A stretch of 64,000 nucleotides of DNA from Pseudobacteriovorax antillogorgiicola (GTDB lineage Bacteria; Bdellovibrionota_B; Oligoflexia; Oligoflexales; Oligoflexaceae). How positions within the stretch are numbered: position 1 is the stretch's first letter; each line of letters opens with the position of its first letter. The notes under the pieces were generated by a model. It did not search any database and was not told the origin of the DNA. It worked only from the letters and a program-made list of their open reading frames with translations. The stretch covers positions 54,362-118,361 of the forward strand of contig NZ_FWZT01000024.1 of NCBI RefSeq assembly GCF_900177345.1, written 5' to 3'. The position numbers and the translations under genes are program-made. Positions 55,622-63,974 of this stretch are shown here, one piece after another.

Positions 55622-56419
55622 TTGAAAACGAATACATTTAATAGCTATATCAATCAGCCCCTACAGAATCGACTCTATCAGATAAGTAAAAGTTTTAGCG
55701 GTGTGCTCTCTGGCAACCACATTAATAATCTAGCTAATCTTGTTCTAGACCAGAAGAAAAGGGTTATAGGATATATTGGTAATAGCCCTCTAGATGAACT
55801 GAAAGAAGGTCGTTTCGTCGACATCGTTCAACGGCCAAGTAGCACAGGCAGCCTACTTGAACCCTTTTTGTATGGCCTCAAGCTTGATAGTTCTTTGATC
55901 ACTCAAACGACCTTGGTACAGGAAATCCCTCGCAGCTTTGGACGTACGTCTCTTAACCAACCAACATCTCACTATGGTCAATCTCTGATTTTGGGTGACG
56001 CAGAAAGCACATTATTCCAACTCAGTGACTTATATAGCCTCATGGCATACCAGGTTTCAAATCCAGACGGGGATACTATACCAGAGATTTCATTGCACAA
56101 AGGACAAATAACAAAACAATCAGTCGGCTTCAAGATGAGCCTCGGAGTGTCTTTCCTAACGATTGAAGCGATGCAAGAATTCATACGCCCAGGAGTGGAA
56201 GCTCATTGGTAAAAGTTTCTAGGGGGGCAAAATATTGCTTGTAAAACAGGGACAAGTCTTGGATTTCGCGATACCTGGGCCATCGGTGTCAGCCTTGAGG
56301 TTACTGTGGGTGTTTGGGTTGGCAATGCTGATGGCACTGGTCGTCCAGAACTCACGGGAATAAAGCAAGATGCCCCAATTCTATTTCAGGCTCCTCATTC
56401 TCTTCCTGACCAAAAATAA
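55622..56419 (+). pseudogene. pbpC: penicillin-binding protein 1C (pbpC) remnant
   Basis: The frame begins inside the transpeptidase domain (NQPLQNRL, then LVLDQKKRVIGYIGN) and the transglycosylase domain is missing. The catalytic SxxK reads SLLE in SSTGSLLEPF, so the active-site Lys is lost. PRSFG, typical of PBP1C, follows. A TAA at 56210-56212 interrupts the frame, and the same frame continues after it with KTGTSLGFRDTWA and VGVWVGNADGTGRPELTG, as in PBP1C, to a stop at 56419. Loss of the N-terminus, the catalytic Lys and the in-frame stop all indicate a dead gene. Confidence 0.85.
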
Positions 56420-56650
56420 TTTGATATTCTTTGTTTTAAGAGGAGAGGCGTCATCGAGGATGGTTTCAAAGCTTTCACAAAACAGCCCTTCCTCACAATT
56501 GCGTGACGTCTAATAGTGTAAAGATCTACATTTCACAGGCATTCTTGGAGGCTATACGCGTAATAAATATGGCTGTGAGGGTAGGTGCAAGTGCCTTAGA
56601 ACGCTACTCCAAGGCCAGCCAATTATCAGTGCCCATCTATTCTAACTCTT

Positions 56651-56914
56651 CTATTTCTTAATTAAAGTGACATCCTCAGAACTACTTTGATAGCGTGCTT
56701 CAATAGCATTAGGTTTCATCTTTATCACTTTTAAACTCTCAGACCTGAACTCAACTAGCCCATTTCCACTTCTCAAATAATCTCGGTGGATTGAGTCAAA
56801 CACTTTCGCATTTATAGCCTCAACATGCCTAGCGAAACCACCGCCGCCAGTTGTTTCGCGGGCATGGGCAGAAAACATGACTAGCAATAGACTAATTACT
56901 ATAAAACTCTTCAT
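56651..56914 (-). CDS. small exported protein coupled to an HTH regulator
   Basis: An 87-residue protein with a signal peptide ending near AHARETTG, followed by a Gly-rich GGGGF. The ATG overlaps the stop of the HTH gene (ATGA), so translation is coupled and the two may act in one system. No family recognised. Last gene of the minus-strand run. Confidence 0.68.
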   Translation of the reverse strand: MKSFIVISLLLVMFSAHARETTGGGGFARHVEAINAKVFDSIHRDYLRSGNGLVEFRSESLKVIKMKPNAIEARYQSSSEDVTLIKK

Positions 56915-57624
56915 TTCATCTCCTCTGAAAAAAACACATCGCCCAGTATGTTAAGGTTCACAACGACTTCCTTTCCAGGTGTGGGGTTGTCTCGAACTCT
57001 TGCGATCTCGTCCACAAAAGCCTTCCCTAATTGCTTTATCTTCAGGAAATCTTGCTCACTCATCGATCCAATGAAGTGATTATAGAAGGAGCCTCGGCCA
57101 ATATTCTCGATGTCAAAGTTTCTTGCTGACATTTCAATATGACTTAGAACAACCTTTGGATTCGAGAGGTAAAGGTTTTTAGCCTTTATTTTGCCATCGA
57201 TTTCTTGAAGCAACCCTGTTTCAAGTAAATACTCCAATCTTCCTGCTCCTGTCAATTGTCCGTGCAGGGTCTCGATTCTCTCTCTCGTTGTTCCTTGCTT
57301 TCCTGTCGCTTCCAGAATGATCTGCTGATCTAGATCGCACAGATCCAGCGTAGGTTTTTTCTCAAAACCAACAAAGGGCCTAATAAATGAAGCCATTGGT
57401 TGATTGTTCTTTTCTAATATAGAATATATTTCTTTTAGATTGAGGAAGACACCTAAGATAGGGAGAATCGTCTTCTCGACAGAAGGCTCGCCCACGTCTT
57501 TTTGTACAATCCTGCGAATTGTCGAGTAGCTTACTCCTGAACGCCTAGATAAGGTACGGAGTGATCTACTGGGGTGCGCTTCGACATAGGAGGATATCGC
57601 ATCAGCAACGTCATCAATCAACAT
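56911..57624 (-). CDS. HTH regulator, TIGR02147-like
   Basis: A 237-residue cytoplasmic protein. The helix-turn-helix near residue 20 (RSLRTLSRRSGVSYSTIRRIV) is clear. The rest is helical, ending in EVVVNLNILGD, similar in layout to the C-terminal VNLQLYP of the TIGR02147 protein at 41.6 kb, so a distant relationship is possible. It may control the small exported protein to which it is coupled or the secreted cluster upstream. The start codon has a weak ribosome site. Confidence 0.7.
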   Translation of the reverse strand: MLIDDVADAISSYVEAHPSRSLRTLSRRSGVSYSTIRRIVQKDVGEPSVEKTILPILGVFLNLKEIYSILEKNNQPMASFIRPFVGFEKKPTLDLCDLDQQIILEATGKQGTTRERIETLHGQLTGAGRLEYLLETGLLQEIDGKIKAKNLYLSNPKVVLSHIEMSARNFDIENIGRGSFYNHFIGSMSEQDFLKIKQLGKAFVDEIARVRDNPTPGKEVVVNLNILGDVFFSEEMK

Positions 57625-57745
57625 AATTAGGCCCTGTCAGTAAGGAAATTCTTCTTGGGGATAAAATAGCATGGTGAGTACTAATCCTAGAGACTGCAAG
57701 TATCTACTCAACTTCAGCGACTCTACTCCAACTTAACGATTCTAG

Positions 57746-58486
57746 CTACCCGCCAAGACTACTTATCGATACTTTAAGGATACTATCGCTCTCCACACAG
57801 CCCAATCTAAGATTCTCTAAGACATCGGTATGTGCGCCTTCTAGCTTTCCATTTAAGTACCTAATGCAATCTAGGTCCTCCCAATGATCATCAAGCTTAG
57901 CTGACTCCAAAATGCCTGTGACTTTTTTGGCCACCTCAAGGTTATTTGCCATATATGCTGCTCCATAGTAAGCAAGTAAGAAGCGACTATCACCAAACAG
58001 CTCAGGGAACCTTTCTCCGATTTCGGAGTAGGCGCTTAATTGGTCAAGATTTTCTCCGTTAAGCTGTCTAAGGTTTATCTTTGTTAACAAGAGGAAGGAA
58101 AGCTTGGCGACTTCTCCTGAGTCTTTGGCTTCTTGAATGAGCTGATCTATATTCTCTTCAGTGATTTCTAGATCGCCCCCAGTAATCAACCCTTTATCAA
58201 CATATTCATCAGTCTTTCTAGCAATATGATTCTCCCGACCCTTCTTCGAAGCTGATTCCACTTTATCTTCGGCGGTTGGCGGTAGCATTTCAACTAGATC
58301 TCGTTTTTGGTCTTCCACTTGTTGACGGGGGGAGTGAGTAAGGGGCTTCTCTTTACTATTCTGAATATCGAGTGTTTCCAACATCGGAGAGGGGGCTCTC
58401 CCAATTTGGTCGTCCGAATTGAAATGATAAACTGCGAACACCCCGCAGACTAGGACAATCAATAAAGACCAAGTTCTACTTTTCAT
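57746..58486 (-). CDS. membrane-anchored or exported protein of unknown function
   Basis: A 246-residue protein with an N-terminal hydrophobic segment (about 5-22) that fits a signal anchor, followed by a charged, Pro-rich linker and a helical C-terminal domain with LLAYYGAAYMANNLEVAKKV and two Cys near the end. It overlaps the protease gene upstream by 11 bases. A helical repeat is possible; family not recognised. Confidence 0.6.
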   Translation of the reverse strand: MKSRTWSLLIVLVCGVFAVYHFNSDDQIGRAPSPMLETLDIQNSKEKPLTHSPRQQVEDQKRDLVEMLPPTAEDKVESASKKGRENHIARKTDEYVDKGLITGGDLEITEENIDQLIQEAKDSGEVAKLSFLLLTKINLRQLNGENLDQLSAYSEIGERFPELFGDSRFLLAYYGAAYMANNLEVAKKVTGILESAKLDDHWEDLDCIRYLNGKLEGAHTDVLENLRLGCVESDSILKVSISSLGG

Positions 58487-59354
58487 CTGATATAGCTCTT
58501 ATCAAATCACTTGCCGGTATCGCTCTATTACCAGCCTTGTAAAATTCTTGCTGACCACAATTGTCGCCACAAAGCATTTCGAATACCTCCTCACGAGATT
58601 CGTACCTCTTTCTTTCAAAAGCTGTTTCAGAGTTGTTTCTTACTGGGCCCTGTCGGTGCAAGCCAACAAATTCATTAGAATCAGCACTCACCAATAGCCC
58701 ACCCGAACTTCCTGAAGAACTGTCGCAATCATGATAGAGAATCTTGCCTTTTTTCCAAGAAGTACAGTTCGTTGATTTGAATAAAGGCATTCCTTGAAAA
58801 TGTGAGTAGAGAACGACATCGCCACCTTTAAACTCCCCTCCATTTGCTGAGTCAAGTAAACCAGGTCGCCCAGTCACCGAAATTCTCACTAAAGCCATAT
58901 CAACATCTTTATCGTTCAATAGAACTTCTTTAAAGTGAAAGCCATACTCTGGAACGAACGACTTTCTCGACAACTCGCCCTTATAAGTCATAGTATTAAA
59001 CTTCGAGGGAAACTCATCAATATTATCATCAATTTTCGCTCTTAAAGACCTAAATTCCAGGTCGAAATAGATACTAGAGATATCAGCGGGAATACAGTGT
59101 GAGTTAGTTGCCACCAGGTCGTCTTTTATAAGGACAGCAGAACAGAAAGGCAGAGATGTCTCAAACTCTGGGAAATGATGCCAAAGAACACCTACCCTTC
59201 GACTAAAAGGGTCCTCACTTTCGGGTGTAACAAATTCACCTTCAAGCTCGTCGAAAATTGTATCTAGTCTAGACGTAGAGGTTGATTCACCGCACCCAGT
59301 CATAAATATCACTGAGAGACAAATAATAATCGCAAAACTCATTAGGCCACTCAT
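58476..59354 (-). CDS. trypsin-like serine protease lipoprotein
   Basis: A 292-residue protein with lipobox FMTGC, so membrane-anchored and exported. The S1 catalytic triad is visible: His in ATNSHC, Asp in DVDMALVR and Ser in SSSGSSGGLL (Gly-Ser-Ser-Gly-Gly at the usual GDSGG). The extra cysteines (FCSAVL with SHC; NCTSW with HDC) suggest disulfides. It lies among exported proteins, including a Hint protein and short-motif proteins, and may process them. The start has no clear ribosome site, so an ATG four codons later is possible. Confidence 0.82.
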   Translation of the reverse strand: MSGLMSFAIIICLSVIFMTGCGESTSTSRLDTIFDELEGEFVTPESEDPFSRRVGVLWHHFPEFETSLPFCSAVLIKDDLVATNSHCIPADISSIYFDLEFRSLRAKIDDNIDEFPSKFNTMTYKGELSRKSFVPEYGFHFKEVLLNDKDVDMALVRISVTGRPGLLDSANGGEFKGGDVVLYSHFQGMPLFKSTNCTSWKKGKILYHDCDSSSGSSGGLLVSADSNEFVGLHRQGPVRNNSETAFERKRYESREEVFEMLCGDNCGQQEFYKAGNRAIPASDLIRAISDEK

Positions 59355-59392
59355 AAAAGCTTGGGCAATCCATGAGGACCGCCCCTATTTCG

Positions 59393-59773
59393 TTAAATTC
59401 CGCAACTAATTGTTTTCGAGACTCCTTTCTTGGCTAGCTGCACCGCTATCTTTTGCCAATCTGTTGGAATAGAAAATCCTGTGCATGTCACCTTACAATC
59501 GCAAGGCTGGTAGTTCTTATTGAACGCAAAAACGTAGCAGTTTGTGAGCACCTCATACTTCGCTGCCTCTCCAACGAATATATTTGTCGTAAAGAGAGCA
59601 GACCTTCTAGGGTGCTTAGCAATACAACTCCCCCAAACTTCATCCACACCGTCGTCCAAACTGTTAAGCTGACTAGATATCTCTTGTTCGGCTTCAGCTT
59701 GAACACTTCCATAGCCAGCAGTTGATACAGTCACTACAAAAATTAACGTAGATAGAAGAAACTTCGTCATCAT
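59393..59773 (-). CDS. small exported cysteine-rich protein
   Basis: A 126-residue protein with AGGAAAT before ATG and a signal peptide ending near VQAEAE. The mature part has seven cysteines (GSC, NCY, CDCK, CTG and a terminal SCGI), consistent with a disulfide-stabilised exported domain. No family recognised. It precedes the protease gene by 38 bases on the same strand. Confidence 0.62.
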   Translation of the reverse strand: MMTKFLLSTLIFVVTVSTAGYGSVQAEAEQEISSQLNSLDDGVDEVWGSCIAKHPRRSALFTTNIFVGEAAKYEVLTNCYVFAFNKNYQPCDCKVTCTGFSIPTDWQKIAVQLAKKGVSKTISCGI

Positions 59774-59849
59774 ATTTCCTATTAGTATTATGTTATAAAT
59801 TTCCTTGGTGAAAGAAACTGATCATGAGAGGAAAGCTAACTTCAAGCAA

Positions 59850-60620
59850 CTAAGCCCCTGACTTAAGTTTCTTCACAATAGCTCCTACATTCTCTCGCAT
59901 TAGAAGATTGTGGCGATCAGAGTAGAACGTGATATGTTCGATAAGCCTTTCTGGAATCTTTTTCGTCTGAACGATTTCTTTCCATTCATTAGGCCAATGG
60001 ACCGCCAGAACAACACCAAGCTCCACCTTGTCACCTATGAGGGACTTTTTAAGATCTTCGGATTGCTGGCCTTGAATCGATTCACGATACAAGACTGTCT
60101 TTACGACTTCAATAGCTCTTGCTTCTATATCATCTTTTACGGGAAATTTCTTAGATAGCAAGGTACCAACATAAGAAATCGCATCCAAGCGCTCCCTCTC
60201 TTTTGACAAGTTCAGCTCGCCAAACTCGCTTCTCGTAAGAACTTTTTCGCTAAATTCGACAAGGCCTGGATCGTCGATTATAGACAAAAAAGCCGACTTA
60301 TCATTTTCAGAAACTAATGGCTTATCCAACAAGTCTAGAAATTGTTCGTAGGCCTCAGATGGCTTTCTAAGCGTTCCTTCTAGCTTAACTAATGGCTCTG
60401 ACACTTTACTGTCTATAGTATCTGGACGATTCTCAGATTGGCTGGAATCCCCTAACACCGTCCCCTGAGTCGGATCTTTAGTAGATGTCTTCGAGGTTTT
60501 ATCGATACTACCGACGTTCATCTTCGTCAATTCGACCGTTTCCCGAGAACCAAAGACCTTCAGCATTGCCAGCAGGCTGGCAACAGCCATCAATAGAATA
60601 ACTATACGAGATCGCTTCAT
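59850..60620 (-). CDS. exported or membrane-anchored protein of unknown function
   Basis: A 256-residue protein with an N-terminal signal anchor (VILLMAVASLLAML), a Thr/Ser/Asp-rich linker, then a helical domain. ATG overlaps the stop of the lipoprotein gene by four bases, so the two are translationally coupled. Layout resembles the protein at 57.7-58.5 kb (anchor, linker, helical domain); these may be distant paralogues. No family recognised. Confidence 0.6.
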   Translation of the reverse strand: MKRSRIVILLMAVASLLAMLKVFGSRETVELTKMNVGSIDKTSKTSTKDPTQGTVLGDSSQSENRPDTIDSKVSEPLVKLEGTLRKPSEAYEQFLDLLDKPLVSENDKSAFLSIIDDPGLVEFSEKVLTRSEFGELNLSKERERLDAISYVGTLLSKKFPVKDDIEARAIEVVKTVLYRESIQGQQSEDLKKSLIGDKVELGVVLAVHWPNEWKEIVQTKKIPERLIEHITFYSDRHNLLMRENVGAIVKKLKSGA

Positions 60621-61024
60621 AAACTACCTAAAGGATTACAAAAGATCATACAAACTTTACTGCTGGCGGCTGGTAGCCGGCAACTATCAAGAACAGGCTG
60701 AATATCTACTAACTCTGAACTTTCAGTGTCTAACAGAACTGGAAAAATTACTTTTTCTCGTTCTGTGCCATCATCTGCATTCTTGTAGAAATCTAATGTT
60801 CTCTCAGAGATGATCTCACACTTACGAAGAGCTTTCAGTCTCGTGTGAGCTGCATCGTTCGAAATACTCTCGATCGTACAACTGTTCACGAGAACAGGGG
60901 CGCAAGGCTCGACTTCGACAGGAACCAGATTTGTTGGCTCCTCCTTGTCATTGTTGTCTTTGCTTTCTTTTCCGCACGAAGATAGAATTAGCACCGTTGC
61001 TAAAGTCCAGGCCACTCTTTTCAT
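60617..61024 (-). CDS. lipoprotein with the shared CxxIS motif
   Basis: A 135-residue lipoprotein with lipobox ILSSC and GAGG before ATG. Residues 69-79 read CEIISERTLDF, a version of the motif also found in the next three genes upstream. It then has FPVLLDTESS and a C-terminal cysteine cluster. It lacks a Hint domain. Coupled by overlap to the next gene. The motif similarity was seen by eye. Confidence 0.68.
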   Translation of the reverse strand: MKRVAWTLATVLILSSCGKESKDNNDKEEPTNLVPVEVEPCAPVLVNSCTIESISNDAAHTRLKALRKCEIISERTLDFYKNADDGTEREKVIFPVLLDTESSELVDIQPVLDSCRLPAASSKVCMIFCNPLGSL

Positions 61025-61026
61025 AT

Positions 61027-61479
61027 TTACCTCAAGTTAACGGGGCAAGCTCCCCTTGGTTCATAATCCTCTGGAACGAGGTTGCAAACAGTATATGAAA
61101 TTGTTTCCGCACCACCAAAACCATTAAAACCATTAAAACCATTAAAACCGCCTACACGGATCAACTTCGCGTTCACAACGGGCGCAAGGAAGTCATCTGA
61201 ATCGATAAACTGTTCATTAAGGAATGTTGGATAATGTCCCTCATCGATAAACATATCTGCCTCTCGACTTGAAATGTATCCACATCGAGCTGCCCATTCG
61301 GTCCTTTCTATGGACTCTCTCTTTGTTAGCCTCTCTTTGGTTTTACAGTGGTTGTAAAGTTTTTTTTCAGGTCCACTTGTATTCTTTGCAAAATAGATTG
61401 GCCCGAACGACTTTTGAGCGAAGTAGCTTGAACCGAAGGCTGTCTGCGAAAATAGCATTGCCATAAATAATTTTCTCAA
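61027..61479 (-). CDS. exported protein with the shared CGYIS motif and NGF repeats
   Basis: A 150-residue protein; the start is TTG with GGAG seven bases upstream, so a signal peptide ending near TAFGSS is expected. Residues 66-76 read CGYISSREADM, followed by HYPTF and LAPVV, as in the Hint protein. Residues 110-123 are a GGFNGFNGFNGFGG tract encoded by 9-bp repeats. The C-terminus has two cysteines. Two bases separate it from the next gene. Confidence 0.68.
   Translation of the reverse strand: MRKLFMAMLFSQTAFGSSYFAQKSFGPIYFAKNTSGPEKKLYNHCKTKERLTKRESIERTEWAARCGYISSREADMFIDEGHYPTFLNEQFIDSDDFLAPVVNAKLIRVGGFNGFNGFNGFGGAETISYTVCNLVPEDYEPRGACPVNLR
61117..61143 (-). repeat. three 9-bp tandem repeats encoding NGF units
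   Basis: Three perfect copies of a 9-base unit, reading AAAACCATT on the plus strand, plus a partial fourth. Because the unit is three codons long, gain or loss of copies keeps the frame. Confidence 0.85.
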
Positions 61480-61525
61480 TTCGAAACTCCGATCTAAAGG
61501 GGGATGCCCCCCTTTGATATAGCGA

Positions 61526-62416
61526 TTAATTGTAAAGATTACTCGGGATTGTATCTCGGAGGACGAGCCTGTTCACAAAATTTGCGCCTGAGTTTTGGTA
61601 GTAAATCGAGCCTGAAAGATAGCCTTGCGCGACAATCACCTGCCCATTCAACTTTACTGTCCCCTTCTCATCCCTAGAGTTTGGCTTAACATTGTAAACC
61701 TTGCCATAAAACTTCACCAACTCGATTGAATCGATCTGATCAAAGTTGCCAGACTTATGAATCAAACTGTCACCCTTCTTTAAGTCTTCAGCAAGTTTCA
61801 TATGACCTGTTGAGACAAGCAGAGGATGATTAGGTGTGACCTTAAGTTGACCGCCTGTTTCAGTCTTGATCACGAGAATGTCGTGCTCCACATTCCTTAT
61901 AGACTCAGTATACTCTTCTACTGGTCTAATAGTATACTCAAGGCTATCTATCGTGGCCGAATCGGAAAGTGTTACGATGTTGGTCGCACGCTTAGAAAAA
62001 GCGTCAAAAATTGTAAGGCTACCTTCCTCAAACAAAATTTCCTGATCGGGCGTAAAACATGAAGCTCTACAATTTGTTATAAAACTGTAGACATTGTTAG
62101 GCCCTAGGCCGCACTTGGCACTTTCAACCACTGGCGCTTTCCACCAATCATCAAAGTCTCCTTTCTTCGAGAAACTTGGATAAAAAGGTCGAGCACGGAT
62201 CGATCCATCATCATCATGGACATTAAAGTCCCAAGTCCTTCGCGAGATATAACCACATCTCTTCGCCCAGGCATTTCTTTGCAATGACTTGGGAGTATCG
62301 ATGCTATCCTCTTCACATCTTGCTTCCACCCGAGGACCTGAAATCGTCGTTTGTCCCATTAATGGGCAAGAAAGTAATCCCAAGGCTAGTAAACCAAGTA
62401 TATATCTTTTCATCAT
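61526..62416 (-). CDS. exported Hint-domain (hedgehog/intein) protein with the CGYIS motif
   Basis: A 296-residue protein; ATG at 62416 has GGAG six bases upstream. The N-terminal hydrophobic stretch ends at LLSC, which may be a lipobox or part of a type I signal. Residues 54-64 read CGYISRRTWDF, followed by FYPSF and APVV. The Hint domain runs about 115-276: Cys120 in the CFTPDQEI block A, T194-x2-H197 in VTPNHP, and N275-S276 at YYQNS. All residues needed for N-S acyl shift and possible C-terminal Asn cleavage are present, but self-processing is not demonstrated. Hint domains occur in inteins, hedgehog-like and toxin-release proteins. Confidence 0.8.
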   Translation of the reverse strand: MMKRYILGLLALGLLSCPLMGQTTISGPRVEARCEEDSIDTPKSLQRNAWAKRCGYISRRTWDFNVHDDDGSIRARPFYPSFSKKGDFDDWWKAPVVESAKCGLGPNNVYSFITNCRASCFTPDQEILFEEGSLTIFDAFSKRATNIVTLSDSATIDSLEYTIRPVEEYTESIRNVEHDILVIKTETGGQLKVTPNHPLLVSTGHMKLAEDLKKGDSLIHKSGNFDQIDSIELVKFYGKVYNVKPNSRDEKGTVKLNGQVIVAQGYLSGSIYYQNSGANFVNRLVLRDTIPSNLYN

Positions 62417-62430
62417 TTTAAACTCCCATC

Positions 62431-63246
62431 TTAAAATACTGAGCATGGATAGTATCCGATCAGCGAGCCGTCTCTAGAGCTAAACAGGGGGACTTGATCT
62501 TCTGCTCTCAGGTACTCGTAAGTCCGGGCAGATATTTTGCCGTTAGAAAGAGTGGTCAACCTGAATGCCTCACAGCTCTTACCTTCATTTTTAGGCTTAG
62601 GCGGAACGGTGTAGTTACAAGAAACGTTTATGTAATCTGCCTCGCCATTGAGATCGAAAAAGCTTTCCCTGCTCTCGTCTACTTTCCTGTAGCGCATTGA
62701 TGTTTCGCCTGGCCTTAGCTCTGTTGGCTCACGATTTAATAGGGTTAGATTGGTCCCCACAATATCAAGGTTTTTGATGTTGCCAATTCCGTATTGCAGA
62801 TCCATCACAACATGAAGGCTTTGATCTGTTTCTTTAGCATAGCACACTAGATTATCAGGCCTAATGTCTTTAATACATTGCGCCCAGGCAGAAACTACCT
62901 CTGGACTCGCACGCTGTATCAAAATATGTGACGACTTAGATCCTTTGTAATCATAGTCTGTGTTGCGACAATTGGTTCTCTTCCACTGCTTTGCACTTTG
63001 ACCGCCAGCATTAAAGTCCAACACATCGATAACGTTTAGACCCAGATTGCCGCCACCGCCGTTTGAACCTGAATCTTCGCTACAAAGCCACTTTTTTAGG
63101 ACGATGCTATCTTCAAAGTTCCGATTTACTTCATACTTCTCAAGTACACCATTAACTAATACTTGATTGCATGCTTCGTAGTACCCACTCGCAATAGCCT
63201 GCGCTCCACAGAGCAAAAACGCTGATGCGATTAACTTGTTCTTCAT
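62431..63246 (-). CDS. exported cysteine-rich protein with a C-terminal GKISxRT motif
   Basis: A 271-residue protein with GAGGAAG upstream and a signal peptide ending near AIASGYY. It has a Gly/Asn-rich loop (SNGGGGNLG), several cysteines (WLC, TNCR, QCIK, LVCY, VSCN, KSCE, YPCS) and a beta-rich body. Residues 236-245 read GKISARTYEY, then SLIGYYPC, resembling the motif of the next three genes without the leading Cys. First gene of the minus-strand run. No family recognised. Confidence 0.68.
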   Translation of the reverse strand: MKNKLIASAFLLCGAQAIASGYYEACNQVLVNGVLEKYEVNRNFEDSIVLKKWLCSEDSGSNGGGGNLGLNVIDVLDFNAGGQSAKQWKRTNCRNTDYDYKGSKSSHILIQRASPEVVSAWAQCIKDIRPDNLVCYAKETDQSLHVVMDLQYGIGNIKNLDIVGTNLTLLNREPTELRPGETSMRYRKVDESRESFFDLNGEADYINVSCNYTVPPKPKNEGKSCEAFRLTTLSNGKISARTYEYLRAEDQVPLFSSRDGSLIGYYPCSVF

Positions 63247-63974
63247 TGAACTTCCTCAATTCGTATGTTCTTAAATTTAGTAAACGATTGAATCGGCACC
63301 ACCAGCATGATATGGTATTACGGCCTAGTGTTACTTAATCATGTGGTAGCCTATGTTGCCTCACTGATTACATGACACCCCCCCTCTTTGGTCGCCTTTG
63401 TGCAGTCATAGGGGGGCCCCCCACTTACTGCCAAAGCGAGATTAACTTGCTGTTATTAAGGCTAATTCCTAAACGGACTATTGCCTGCGAATGTCATTAG
63501 AGTTAAGTAAAATTCTAAGAAATATCAACTAACTTATTCACGATGAGCTATTCTCATAATCACAGTGAACAACTTTCTATAGAATATGTTACTCACTGTG
63601 GATACATTTGACTGAGATTTTCAACACATAGTGCTCATTGTGAGCGATCTTTTCCTTACTGATAAAAACATCACTGACAAGCCAGCACCTCATGACATAG
63701 CCTGCTTGGAATGTATGGAGTCTTGGCTAAGTGCAAAGTGACGAATGTAGAAAATGCAAGCTCTGCACAATTGGAGGTAATAATCAGTGAAGGCTCGCAT
63801 AGGCTAGCGTCCAGAAGATTTTCCCGATTATACAGTAAAAATTACTAGGGAATTTATTCTAAAAGCTAAAAACTATATTCGCTGGTGGTTTCGGTTTGTC
63901 AGGATTGAAGCTCCCCAAAAGTGCTGGACAAATCTAACTGAACGGCCTAATTCACCATAGTGAGGAGAATTACC
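63247..63974. other. 728-base region without recognised genes
   Basis: No open frame with a ribosome site was found. It includes a run of C and a run of G/C (63386-63422), A+T-rich stretches and, near 63897, a possible insertion-sequence end. The promoter of the minus-strand secreted run should lie in the first 100 bases, but no convincing -10/-35 was chosen. Confidence 0.5.

Noticed and set aside
63386..63422. C-rich and G/C-rich runs as a G-quadruplex or recombination site
   Set aside because: The runs are short and not arranged in four G-tracts; no repeat partner was seen in the window.
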